From an uncultured Lachnospiraceae bacterium (GTDB lineage Bacteria > Bacillota > Clostridia > Lachnospirales > Lachnospiraceae): DNA of 38,054 nt. Under the pieces are notes generated by a model. It was not told the origin of the DNA, searched no databases, and was given only the letters and a program-made list of their open reading frames with translations. A program made the translations under genes and the position numbers. The DNA lies in NCBI GenBank assembly GCA_948470905.1, contig CAOKQK010000001.1, forward strand, positions 1 through 38,054. Reading direction: 5' to 3'. This document shows, piece by piece, positions 1-7,065 of the stretch; position 1 is the first letter of the stretch; the number at the start of each line of letters is the position of its first letter.

Positions 1-2
1 TG

Positions 3-188
3 AAACAGCAGTTTATCGGCTTGCAGCATTGTAAATGCGGGATAAGCTGGAAAAAGGACATCGGATTTTTTGAGCGCACCAGCGATATGGTCTTTGCGTT
101 AGAACGCCGGACCATTGGAAAAAAGGTCAAACAGATTCCGGTAACGAAAGACGTCCCCGGAAGAAATTTAAGACGCGTAAGCGGCTGA
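3..188 (+). CDS. C-terminal end of an unrecognised protein (5' truncated)
   Basis: The frame is open from the window edge to a TGA at 186-188 and gives 61 residues. It has a CKC cysteine pair near residues 11-13, and a basic tail rich in Lys/Arg follows an ERRTIGKKVKQIP stretch. I do not recognise the family and no start is visible. The stop lies 65 nt before the preferred start of the ABC exporter, so the two could be co-transcribed. The last codons fall inside an inverted repeat. Calling this a real gene is inference from the open frame at the edge and its position. Confidence 0.45.
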   Translation, partial: KQQFIGLQHCKCGISWKKDIGFFERTSDMVFALERRTIGKKVKQIPVTKDVPGRNLRRVSG

Positions 189-213
189 AATTTCTTCCAG
201 ATAAGGGGGACGT
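151..213 (+). promoter_or_regulatory. Inverted repeat over the upstream stop codon and an exporter ribosome binding site
   Basis: Arms ACGTCCCC (151-158) plus GAAGAAATTT (160-169) pair with AAATTTCTTC (188-197) plus GGGGACGT (206-213). There is an asymmetric internal loop of about 8 nt. The right arm contains the AGGGGG that would serve the GTG at 218, so folding would hide that site and favour the ATG at 254. There is no T-run, so a translational or processing role is more likely than termination. Confidence 0.4.
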
Positions 214-253
214 TGGAGTGGAGAGACGGAACTTTAATAGGGGAGGCGAGGGC

Positions 254-2164
254 ATGTTTCAGGGGATTAGTTTTTTTATCCGATACAGTTTTCGGAATAA
301 GAAGTCTTATCTTTTGTGTCGGCTTGCGGTGGAGATTGTCAGGATTTCCATATCGCTCACAGCTGTCATTGCGCCTAAATATGTGTTGGATGAGCTGTTC
401 GGAGCGCAGAGGATGGAGTATCTTGTACTCTGGGTGGGGATCCTGCTGGGGGTGCCGCTTCTGGGCGGATGGGCGGAAAGCGTTTTGAAAATGTGCGCAG
501 ACAATGCCAGGGAGGAGCTGCGCAGCCAGTTCGAGATTTACATTATGGAAAATCAGATGCAGTGCGATTTTGCGCAGATGGAGAATCCCAGATTCCATGA
601 TCTGAAGTCAAAGGCAGGCCAGTATATCAACGGTCAGTGGAATCAGTTCGGGGTGGTATGCGAGAGGGCATTTTCCCTGTTTGGACATGTGTTTACCCTG
701 CTGGGAGTTCTCTATCTGATCGTGCGGATCCATGTTGTGGTGCTTTTGATCTTTGCGGTCATGACGGTGGTGAATACATGGCTGGGAGCCAGGCTGAAAA
801 ACAAGACCACGCAGTTGATGCGGGGGTTTGCGCCGGTGCTCCGCAGAAGGGGGTATTATGAGGATGTGACGAAAAACCCTGCCTTTGCCAAAGAGATTCG
901 CCTGGGGGGCATTACAGACTGGCTTCTGGGAAAGTATGATCATTATATGCAGCAGTTCTGTCTGGAGACGGTTCCCATCCACCGCCATAATCTGCAGCAG
1001 AAGACCGTGACGGCGGCAACAGGCTTCCTGCAGCAGGCGGTGACATATGGCTATCTGTTCTGGCAGGCGGCTGCCCGTGCCATTACACTGGGTGATTTCA
1101 CCATGTACCTGAATGCCATGAAAACGTTTAACAATGTGATCAACAATACTGTGGACACGGTGCTGGAGATTGTGAAGTATACAGCCTTTTATAAGGATTT
1201 TGAGGAGTTTGACAACTTCCCAAGGCAGATGCGCACCGGAACCATGGACGCGGGGGAGGTCCTGGCGCAGGCAGGCAAGGACAGTGAGCTGGAGTTCAGG
1301 AATGTCTCTTTTCGTTATCCGGGGCAGGCGAAGGATGCGGTGAAAAAGCTGTCGGTAAAAATCCCTCTTGGGCAGAAGATTTCCATCGTAGGGGAAAACG
1401 GCGCCGGGAAGACCACCTTTATCAAGCTGCTGACCAGGCTCTACGATCCCACGGAAGGGCAGATTTTGTTAAACGGGGTGGACATCCGGGAGTTGGAATA
1501 TGAATCCTACATGAAGCTTTTTGCCGTAGTGCCGCAGGATTTCCAGCTTCTGAAGGGAACGATCCGGGAGAATATCTGCATGAGCCGGACGGGCGACATG
1601 GCAGGAGTGAGTGCCCAAGGCGGCGGGTGTAACGTGGATGCAAAGCGTACCATAGGTGACAGGCGGAATGTGGATGCAAAGCACACTCCAGATGACGGGT
1701 ATAATGCAGATGCAAAGCGTACCCAAGGCGATGAGCATATCATAAACGAAGCGTTGGCTGTGACCGGGCTGGGGGAGAAGATCCGGAAGCTGGAAAAGGG
1801 TCTGGATACCCAGGTGTATAAGGATTTTGACCCGAACGGGATCGAGCTGTCGGGGGGAGAGGCGCAGAAGCTTGTCATTTGCAGGGCGTATTATAAGGAC
1901 GCGCCGGTCTGCGTTCTGGATGAGCCTACAGCGGCGCTGGACCCGCGGGCGGAGTATGAGATTTATGAAAATTTCCATACGTTGGTTCGGGGCAAGACAG
2001 CGCTTTTCATTTCCCACCGCCTTGCCAGCTCCCGGGTGTGCGACCGTGTGATGGTTTTTCGCGGGGGAGAGATAGCTGAGGACGGAAGCCACCAGGAGCT
2101 GATGGAGAGGGGAGGGCTTTACAGCGAGCTTTTCGCCATGCAGGCACAGTTTTTTGAGGGGTGA
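254..2164 (+). CDS. ABC exporter, fused membrane and ATPase domains
   Basis: A half-size ABC exporter of 636 residues. The N-terminal part (about 1-320) carries the hydrophobic exporter segments. The ATPase domain has Walker A GENGAGKTTF near residue 380, a Q-loop VVPQDFQ near 427, signature LSGGEAQK near 532, Walker B VCVLDEPTAALD near 552, and H-loop ISHR. About 105 residues separate Q-loop and signature; exporters usually have about 60. The excess is a low-complexity insert with three 12-residue repeats. The ATG at 254 has GGGGAGGCGAG upstream. A GTG at 218 with AGGGGG is an alternative, but its RBS lies in a hairpin. No C39 peptidase domain is seen. The gene lies just upstream of a small peptide gene and a TPR-type regulator, so peptide export is plausible but unproven. 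Confidence 0.88.
   Translation: MFQGISFFIRYSFRNKKSYLLCRLAVEIVRISISLTAVIAPKYVLDELFGAQRMEYLVLWVGILLGVPLLGGWAESVLKMCADNAREELRSQFEIYIMENQMQCDFAQMENPRFHDLKSKAGQYINGQWNQFGVVCERAFSLFGHVFTLLGVLYLIVRIHVVVLLIFAVMTVVNTWLGARLKNKTTQLMRGFAPVLRRRGYYEDVTKNPAFAKEIRLGGITDWLLGKYDHYMQQFCLETVPIHRHNLQQKTVTAATGFLQQAVTYGYLFWQAAARAITLGDFTMYLNAMKTFNNVINNTVDTVLEIVKYTAFYKDFEEFDNFPRQMRTGTMDAGEVLAQAGKDSELEFRNVSFRYPGQAKDAVKKLSVKIPLGQKISIVGENGAGKTTFIKLLTRLYDPTEGQILLNGVDIRELEYESYMKLFAVVPQDFQLLKGTIRENICMSRTGDMAGVSAQGGGCNVDAKRTIGDRRNVDAKHTPDDGYNADAKRTQGDEHIINEALAVTGLGEKIRKLEKGLDTQVYKDFDPNGIELSGGEAQKLVICRAYYKDAPVCVLDEPTAALDPRAEYEIYENFHTLVRGKTALFISHRLASSRVCDRVMVFRGGEIAEDGSHQELMERGGLYSELFAMQAQFFEG
1631..1738 (+). repeat. Three in-frame 36-bp tandem repeats inside the ATPase domain
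   Basis: Three consecutive 36-bp units (1631, 1667, 1703) encode NVDAKRTIGDRR, NVDAKHTPDDGY and NADAKRTQGDEH, residues 460-495 of the exporter. GATGCAAAGC is invariant in all three. The unit length is a multiple of three, so the reading frame survives changes in copy number. The insert sits between Q-loop and signature, in the helical subdomain. Confidence 0.85.
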
Positions 2165-2180
2165 AGCGCAGATGCTCCTT

Positions 2181-2212
2181 GCCCGCGGGAGCAGATGTTC
2201 CCGGGCAGTTTT
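2181..2212 (+). terminator. Probable weak terminator after the ABC exporter
   Basis: GCCCGCGGGA (2181-2190) pairs with TCCCGGGC (2199-2206) with one bulge, followed by AGTTTTG. It lies 17 nt after the exporter stop. The T-run is short, so efficiency is uncertain. On the minus strand the CCCGCGGGCAA box resembles the left end of the intergenic repeat family found elsewhere in the window. Confidence 0.4.
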
Positions 2213-2225
2213 GAGCCCGGACGTC

Positions 2226-2252
2226 AACCAAATCCTGATATGTAACATACAT
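2226..2252 (-). pseudogene. Possible 5' remnant of a holin-like toxin ORF
   Basis: On the minus strand, AAGGAGGGCGATGTA precedes an ATG (2252) that reads MYVTYQDLV. This matches the usual opening of the very small putative holin-like toxin ORFs of Firmicutes. The expected hydrophobic segment does not follow; the frame runs into unrelated sequence shared with the exporter terminator. I read it as a truncated start. It could also be a chance resemblance. Confidence 0.3.
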
Positions 2253-2266
2253 TACATCGCCCTCCT

Positions 2267-2495
2267 TTCTTTCGTCTGGAGGGCTGCTTGAACCCTCCGA
2301 AAAAAACAAGAGGGGTAAAGCCGCCTGTTGAAAAAGCCATTAACTATTTCAAGGACAGCTTCTGTGTGGCTGAATCCAGGACCCGGTATTAAGGATGCTC
2401 CATGCAGACCAGCTGCCCGCCAGGATCACACAGCTGGTTAAACTAAATGGAAACAAAAGAAATTCTCGCCGGTTGCTTTTTGCCTGCGGAAAAAG
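2267..2495. other. Non-coding stretch before the small peptide gene
   Basis: No convincing gene. CCCTCC/GGAGGG pairs near 2261-2300 could form small hairpins. A block at about 2438-2475 (ACTAAATGGAAACAAAAG and flanks) resembles the sequence at 4888-4950 and at 9311-9370, so it may be a diverged copy of a repeat found ahead of other genes in this window. Confidence 0.4.
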
Positions 2496-2511
2496 GAGTA
2501 TCATGATACTC
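2496..2511. promoter_or_regulatory. Perfect 16-bp palindrome upstream of the peptide gene
   Basis: GAGTATCATGATACTC is a perfect palindrome 54 nt before the ATG at 2566. Its position suits an operator for the neighbouring double-HTH regulator. Part of it overlaps an AAGGAG and an alternative in-frame ATG at 2503, so its role could be partly translational. Operator function is inference. Confidence 0.4.
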
Positions 2512-2565
2512 AAAGGCTGGAAACAGTTCTTTTCTACAAAAAACTCAAAAAGGAGCCAGATAAAA

Positions 2566-2718
2566 ATGAAGAAAAACAAAAAACTATGGATTAAGATTAC
2601 GGCGGGTGTACTGCTGGCCTTGCAGTTGTTTGTCATTATTCCGGTCAAGCAGATTTCTCAGTGGGGAGTTTCGGTCTGCGGAGAGATTGAAGACTACTAT
2701 GACCATGAAAAACACTAA
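2566..2718 (+). CDS. Small membrane or exported peptide, candidate signalling peptide
   Basis: A 50-residue ORF. It has a basic start (MKKNKKLWIK), a hydrophobic stretch (about 11-27, ending VIIPV) and a polar acidic tail with a single Cys (VSVCGEIEDYYDHEKH). This is the shape of a secreted pre-peptide or a single-pass micropeptide. AGGAG lies 10 nt upstream. An in-frame ATG at 2503 also has AGGAG but only 4 nt spacing, and would give 71 residues. The stop codon overlaps that of the convergent double-HTH TPR regulator by two bases, and an ABC exporter lies just upstream. The arrangement is that of a peptide-receptor locus. The single Cys followed by acidic residues recalls AgrD-like peptides, but no AgrB is present. 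Function is inferred. Confidence 0.6.
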   Translation: MKKNKKLWIKITAGVLLALQLFVIIPVKQISQWGVSVCGEIEDYYDHEKH

Positions 2719-4643
2719 TAAGCAATAAGAAGATTAAAGTCTTCCATAAAATAGCGTTTTAGCAAAGGAATATTTTTCTGGAAGCCTGTGAAGTAGTTCA
2801 TATTACAGGCCAGTGCGCCGTATAACAGGGCATTTTCCTGCCAGCCGCACTCTCCAAGAGCCTGACAGTAAAAAAACAGGTAAAAACTGTAACTGTCCAG
2901 ATGATACCGCATATACAGCAGATTATTCTTTTCAGGAAAGGCTGCAACTGCGCTGAAATTTTTTGCCTTATAAAGGACATGGCAGTGTATATAGCTTATT
3001 ATAGACTGTAGATTGGTACAGAGCGCTATGTCCATTGGCAGCTTATTCAAATAATTCCTTAGCTGCAGGAGGTAAAGGATACTTGTCTGTGTTCCGTCCG
3101 CCGTGTCCAGCTTACCGTATATATGAGTTATACTGTTTAAAATATTCAGTTCCTGCCAGGATAAACGATAATCCATGATCCGGTGAATGTCAAATTCGGG
3201 CAGAGTACAATGAAGGGCGTCTGTGAGCAGCTGCAGGCGCTCTTTTAGAGAAAGGGTTTTTAAAGCCCTGGCTGACAGGCATTCCTGTTTCAGAAGAATG
3301 TCATTTTCTTTTAACAATCCTTCCATTTTATCAATATTTCTGCTGATCTGTTCTTTCTGGCTTTTTGAACTCATGTGCATGGTTTCAAATTTCAGCCTGT
3401 AAAATGCTGCTTCCCTTTCGCTTCCCCAGAAGGTAAATATCCGCTCGGATACCCCCAGGCGCTGGAGCAGAGCCTCCGTCAGTGCGATATCCGGCTGCAG
3501 GGTCTTGCTCTCAATCTTGGAAAGCTTGGATTTGGAGCATAGCCCATAACAGAGTGCTGACTGGGACAGGTTCTGCTCCAGTCTCAGATCCCGGATGATG
3601 TCCCCTATGGCATAATCATAAGCCTTGTCTGCAGTACTTGCTTTCGCAGGGGATGCCAGCGATGCATCCACAGTCTCCGGAGGGTATTCCTTAAGAGCGG
3701 TCCCGGGAAGCCGGAGCATTTGTTCCGTGACAGGAAAAGCAGTCTCCTGCTGCAGGTATGCAAGACATACGGAAGCATAACAGCTTCCCACATGATGGGC
3801 TGTGTAATAGGAAGCCTTGATCAGGGCGTCAGCCTCGTCCGTCTGCCCGGAACAAAAGCCGCAAAGCCCTGCCAGAAAGGTCAGCTCAAAAAGAGGCGCG
3901 GATTCGTTATTCGTGACCATCTGATGTCTGTGTTCATCTGCAATTCGGAAGGCATCCCCATATTCCGCCGCTGCAAAAAGGCATTTAACACGGACAATGG
4001 CGGCTTCCGCCTGCAGGCGTGTCCTTTCCATGTCGGACAGGCAGGAATAGAGGCCGCTGCCAAGGCAATGCTCTGCATAGTCAACGATTCGGACGCACTC
4101 TTTCCTCCGCCCCAGATAGAATGCCTCCTGTGCCAGAGCAGTTATGATCTCCAGTTCAATCTTTGCCAGAGGAGTGCCGTCAGGAGCCTCCGGTGTAAAA
4201 CAGGGGCGTGTAATGCGGATCGCTGCCAGGAGTATGTCGTAAATGTATTCATGGCGGCAGGCATAAGAACGGAACTGAAGCCTGGCATAGAGGAAAAGCC
4301 ATTCCTGATAGTAGAATCTGCTGCCGGTCCAGCGGAGCTCTTTTATTTTCTGCAGTTCTTTCCACGCAGGCTCCAGCTGCCAGGCATCCAGGTGGATGTG
4401 TGCATATTTTAAGGAACAGTAGCATTCAAAATCATCCCTGTCCGCAAATACAGGGAAGCGCGTATGGGGGAATCCGGCCCGGCGCATGAGGGACTCAAAG
4501 GTAGCAGGGCGGGCATTCATAACACCATTCTCAATCTGTGACAGCGCCTGGACGGAGCAGATTCCATCCGCCATATCTTCCTGAGTCATGCCGCTCAGGA
4601 TCCTTGCTTCATGTATCATGTCTTTTGCACTGCGTATTGCCAT
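2715..4643 (-). CDS. Regulator with two XRE HTH domains and TPR-like repeats
   Basis: A 642-residue cytoplasmic protein. A first XRE-type helix-turn-helix covers about residues 7-58 (SGMTQEDMADGICSVQALS, then QIENG). A helical TPR-like region runs from about 65 to 300. A second, separate helix-turn-helix covers about 343-398 (QNLSQSALCYGLCSKSKLS, then KIESK), followed by another helical region to the C-terminus. HTH plus TPR is the plan of the RRNPP family (Rgg, PlcR, PrgX), which bind exported-and-reimported peptides. Those normally have one HTH and about 280-320 residues, so this protein looks like two such regulators in tandem. AAAGAGG precedes the ATG. It has its own promoter and converges on a small peptide gene, its obvious candidate partner. 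Peptide binding is inference. Confidence 0.8.
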   Translation of the reverse strand: MAIRSAKDMIHEARILSGMTQEDMADGICSVQALSQIENGVMNARPATFESLMRRAGFPHTRFPVFADRDDFECYCSLKYAHIHLDAWQLEPAWKELQKIKELRWTGSRFYYQEWLFLYARLQFRSYACRHEYIYDILLAAIRITRPCFTPEAPDGTPLAKIELEIITALAQEAFYLGRRKECVRIVDYAEHCLGSGLYSCLSDMERTRLQAEAAIVRVKCLFAAAEYGDAFRIADEHRHQMVTNNESAPLFELTFLAGLCGFCSGQTDEADALIKASYYTAHHVGSCYASVCLAYLQQETAFPVTEQMLRLPGTALKEYPPETVDASLASPAKASTADKAYDYAIGDIIRDLRLEQNLSQSALCYGLCSKSKLSKIESKTLQPDIALTEALLQRLGVSERIFTFWGSEREAAFYRLKFETMHMSSKSQKEQISRNIDKMEGLLKENDILLKQECLSARALKTLSLKERLQLLTDALHCTLPEFDIHRIMDYRLSWQELNILNSITHIYGKLDTADGTQTSILYLLQLRNYLNKLPMDIALCTNLQSIISYIHCHVLYKAKNFSAVAAFPEKNNLLYMRYHLDSYSFYLFFYCQALGECGWQENALLYGALACNMNYFTGFQKNIPLLKRYFMEDFNLLIAY

Positions 4644-4689
4644 AAAAATTTCCTCTTTCGTATAGATACAATTGTTTGCTGAGATTGAT

Positions 4690-4722
4690 TACTATTATAG
4701 TATCGTTTTGTATAAAATTCAA
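4690..4722 (-). promoter_or_regulatory. Promoter of the double-HTH regulator with overlapping palindrome
   Basis: Reading the minus strand, TTGAAT (4722-4717), a 17-nt spacer and TATAAT (4699-4694) form a good sigma-A promoter about 50 nt before the regulator start. The palindrome TACTATTATAGTA (4690-4702) is centred on the -10 box and could be an autoregulatory operator. Confidence 0.6.
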
Positions 4723-4782
4723 CCTGAAATGATGTAATATGATAATTTTATAACAGTTGAACCGAAGGCTGGAATGCTGCTG

Positions 4783-4874
4783 ATTCCCGCTCGAGCAATT
4801 CGCCAAAGCCTGTAACGCCTTGGTGAATGCCGCGAGGGTAACATACTCCGCTGCCTGCCGCGGGGTTGTTGGCT
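4783..4874 (+). repeat. Intergenic repeat element, copy 1 (diverged)
   Basis: It has the left box TTCCCGC..GAGCAAT and the right box TTGGTGAATGCCGCGAGGGTAAC, ending in a CCGCGGGG stretch. The central GAAGTAAACTT hairpin is missing. It lies between the divergent regulator promoter and the gene at 5062, and continues directly into the block at 4886. Confidence 0.65.
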
Positions 4875-4885
4875 TTCAAGCTGAA

Positions 4886-4955
4886 ATTTAACTAAATAGA
4901 GACAAAAAAAATTCCAGATAGTTGATGGAAACAGAGAAAAAATCAGCATAAAATT
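4886..4955 (+). repeat. Diverged copy of a leader block shared with 6742 and 9311
   Basis: TTTAACTAAATAGAGACAAA and the following AAATTCC, GTTGATGGAAACAGAG and ATCAGCATAAAAT segments align by eye with the block at 9311-9380 (TTAATTAAATGGAAACATAA, ATTTCT, GTTTGAAACAGGG, ATCATAAAAT). As at 9217, it follows a copy of the intergenic repeat, so the two may form one composite element. Confidence 0.45.
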
Positions 4956-5061
4956 TTTATAAGACTAAAGAAAATACTTGTCCTGGATTCCCGACAAAAA
5001 TTTAGTTTACATAAAAAATCCTTGGGAACTCAGGTTTATTGTGGGAAAGGAGATTTGCTTA

Positions 5062-5676
5062 ATGAATGCGATCAACAGTAACTATCCGCAGGCATATGGT
5101 AATATGCAGCAGGAAGAAATCAGAAATCGAAACCGGGAGTATTCGCACGGTTATAAGAGCATAGAGGAAAAGCCGCAGGAAAATATACAGCCCCAAAATA
5201 CAGATAATGCCGGTATCTCTCCTTTGGAGGTGTATGAGAGCATGAGCGGTAAAGCCAAAATGATTCCGGAGGCAGATCAGGGCGCTGTGGGGGACAATCA
5301 GACAGAGCCTAAAAAGGTCATAGAAATAGGTGTAGTGACTCTCTATGACGTGGGCATTTCCTTTCATTTTAATGAACAGACCGGGGAGGTAAGCTGTGTC
5401 AACGACGAATGCCCAAATTCCGGCGAGCGGGTTTTGTGGAGCAAACAGCTTTCGGATGAAGAAATGACAAAATGCAATGCCCTGTTTGAAAACTATCCGA
5501 ACTATTCCAAGGGATATTTTGAGTATCGGTATAAAGCATATTTGAAGCATGAGAAGTTTTGGGATATGTATTTGGAAGATAAAATTGATTTGAAGGCTCT
5601 GGAATGGGGAAGCTCATATAGTGATGACGAGCTATATGATAGATTTCTTCGGGATATGAAAGACAGTGATATATAA
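5062..5676 (+). CDS. Hypothetical protein, 204 residues
   Basis: I do not recognise the family. The ATG at 5062 has AAAGGAGA 8 nt upstream. The first 100 residues are polar, rich in Gln/Asn/Glu and low in complexity (YPQAYGNMQQEEIRNRN), so probably disordered. The second half (about 100-204) looks folded, with a short beta-like stretch (VIEIGVVTLYDVGISFHF), a CVNDECPNSGERVLW segment with two Cys, and an acidic helical C-terminus. There is no signal peptide or membrane segment, so it is probably cytoplasmic. It is more AT-rich than the exporter upstream, which may indicate accessory DNA. It appears monocistronic. Confidence 0.65.
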   Translation: MNAINSNYPQAYGNMQQEEIRNRNREYSHGYKSIEEKPQENIQPQNTDNAGISPLEVYESMSGKAKMIPEADQGAVGDNQTEPKKVIEIGVVTLYDVGISFHFNEQTGEVSCVNDECPNSGERVLWSKQLSDEEMTKCNALFENYPNYSKGYFEYRYKAYLKHEKFWDMYLEDKIDLKALEWGSSYSDDELYDRFLRDMKDSDI

Positions 5677-5737
5677 AAATTCTGATTTTTAAGACAGAGG
5701 CAGTTTGCCATAAGCGGATGATTATTTTAGAAATTAT

Positions 5738-5797
5738 AGCAACAATACAAATGTAGTTAAGTTGGAAAGGGAAATATAAATATGTTATATTGTTGCT
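5738..5797 (+). promoter_or_regulatory. Inverted repeat and probable promoter before the secreted PPC protein
   Basis: AGCAACAATA (5738-5747) and TATTGTTGCT (5788-5797) are perfect 10-bp arms 40 nt apart. Between and over them lie TTGGAA (5762-5767) and TTATAT (5785-5790) with 17-nt spacing, a plausible though weak promoter. AGAAGGAG then precedes the ATG at 5825. Confidence 0.4.
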
Positions 5798-5824
5798 GTA
5801 ACAAATTATAGAAGGAGTTCACAA

Positions 5825-6472
5825 ATGAATAAGAAACTATTAAGGCCAATATCATTGGGAATACTGTTTTTTGTGATGAGTGGAAGTATGGTGGATGCGT
5901 CAGAACAATTGGCGCGACCTGATGCTTCATATGTTGAAATGTCTCAAGAAGGCGATGTGGTGGCTGTGGGTGAGGTGTTTACTGAAAAACAAATGAGAGA
6001 AATGTGTTCTGCATCTGAGGCAGATATCAGCAGCCTGGCTGCTATTGAGCCTGATCCATATGAGCCTAACAATACCATGGAAACTGCATATCCATATAGC
6101 AAAACGGAGAGAATAACAGGGGCTCTTGCGTTTAATGAAGGTTATCGGTATTCTAATTGCCACGTGGAAGGAGATGAGGATTTTTTCTCAATTAATTTAT
6201 CATCTTCTTATACGTATGATGTTATTCTGAAAAATTTGTATCGCCAGGATCGGCACATTTATATCTGGGAGAGTAATGGTGACGGAACATGGACTAGATG
6301 GAAGAGTAGTAATCAACAGACGGGTCAGCCAGAATGTTGGGGTTTTCGGCCTTCTCGTAGTGGAATTCATTATGTACAGATAGCTGGAGGCGGTCCTGAT
6401 CCGTCTTATTTTTTCTTTGCAGTAGAGAAAAAAGGAACTGTAAATACTGCATTATGGCCAGGTGACTTATAA
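5825..6472 (+). CDS. Secreted protein with PPC-like domain
   Basis: A 215-residue protein with a signal peptide (MNKKLLRPISLGILFFVMSG to about VDASEQ). From about residue 77 comes a bacterial pre-peptidase C-terminal-like beta domain, marked by EPDPYEPNNTMETAYP, DEDFFSINLSSSYTYDVIL and a closing GIHYVQIAGG. Such domains normally accompany secreted peptidases, but no catalytic domain is present here, so it stands alone as a secreted binding or structural protein. The ATG has AGAAGGAG upstream. It is AT-rich compared with the lipoprotein genes. It lies upstream of a solute-binding lipoprotein, separated by an IS remnant, echoing the small-secreted-protein/solute-binding-protein pairs at 21869 and 24638. 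Confidence 0.75.
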   Translation: MNKKLLRPISLGILFFVMSGSMVDASEQLARPDASYVEMSQEGDVVAVGEVFTEKQMREMCSASEADISSLAAIEPDPYEPNNTMETAYPYSKTERITGALAFNEGYRYSNCHVEGDEDFFSINLSSSYTYDVILKNLYRQDRHIYIWESNGDGTWTRWKSSNQQTGQPECWGFRPSRSGIHYVQIAGGGPDPSYFFFAVEKKGTVNTALWPGDL

Positions 6473-6558
6473 TGGAAGAATGCTAGAGTGATATTTCCCT
6501 TTCCCCAATATGGTTTATCCCTATCCAAGTAATTGTATTTTTATTAAAATGGTTTTAA

Positions 6559-6750
6559 TGGGTAGTGTAAAAAAATTGTGTCTTTGGAAAAAGATCCCTC
6601 CTTTTGGTAAGAATCAAGATATGACAATTCTTATCGAAAAGGAGGTTTTTTATGCCTGCAGCAGAGGAGCAGATTCGTCAGATTATTGCAGATAACAACT
6701 TAAAAACCGCGGTGTACAGGATGTGGAACGCAGCTTTCGGCATTGATTAA
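6559..6750 (+). mobile_element. Left-end remnant of an insertion sequence, probably IS256-like
   Basis: GGGTAGTGTAAAAAAATTGT (from about 6561) looks like an IS terminal repeat. A good RBS and an ATG at 6652 open MPAAEEQIRQIIADNNLKT, which resembles the N-terminus of IS256-family transposases. The frame then diverges and stops at 6750 after 32 residues, so nearly all of the transposase is missing. The family assignment rests on short similarity. Confidence 0.5.
6597..6645 (+). promoter_or_regulatory. Hairpin masking the transposase ribosome binding site
   Basis: CCTCCTTTT (6597-6605) plus GGTAAGAAT (6606-6614) pairs with ATTCTTATCGAAAAGGAGG (6627-6645) apart from one bulge and one wobble. The right arm is the AAGGAGG for the ATG at 6652. 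Such hairpins limit transposase translation from read-through transcripts in several IS families. Confidence 0.6.
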
Positions 6751-6993
6751 ATGGAAGCATAAAGATGGTTGTTGGAAACAGGGCAAGAATTATCATAAAA
6801 TGTCAAATGTAGAGGTTATAGAAAAACTTCTATATACAGTAAGGGGAAGGAATAGTGCGGAAGTGCTTGCGAAATATAAGGAGGTATGATAACATGAAGA
6901 AAAATGGTGTTGTGATAATGCTACTGACCAACGCAAAGAGAAGTTGTGCTGCTGATGATTTTCTGCAAAGCTTTTGCACTATTCCTGAATGAA
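6731..6993 (+). repeat. Duplicated leader block, copy 1 (partner at 9298)
   Basis: About 260 nt, from CGCAGCTTTCGGCATT to CACTATTCCTGA, is repeated at 9298-9575 with a moderate number of differences. It contains AATATAAGGAGGTATGATAACATG and a 32-codon ORF (6894-6992, MKKNGVVIMLLTNAKRS...). The second copy lacks that ATG (ATA instead), so the ORF may not be a gene. A 51-codon open frame at 6734-6889 is broken in copy 2 and is also doubtful. Both copies lie directly ahead of lipoprotein genes (7066 and 9593). Confidence 0.7.
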
Positions 6994-7065
6994 ACAGAGT
7001 ATTTCACACGGATGGGCGTCAGTACATGTCTGTCAGTTATGAAAAGGTACAAGGGAGGGCTTGCA

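Noticed and set aside
3720-4412. 230-codon ORF on the plus strand inside the regulator gene
   Set aside because: It is the opposite strand of the double-HTH regulator; composition and lack of RBS mark it as a shadow.
6510-6695. 61-codon ORF across the IS left end
   Set aside because: It crosses the IS end and the RBS hairpin in the wrong frame for the transposase and has no good start site.
6734-6889. 51-codon open frame (ALIKWKHKDG...LAKYKEV) as a pseudogene
   Set aside because: The parallel copy at 9300-9470 has insertions that break this frame, and diverged copies at 4886 and 2438 do not keep it. The block is better explained as non-coding.
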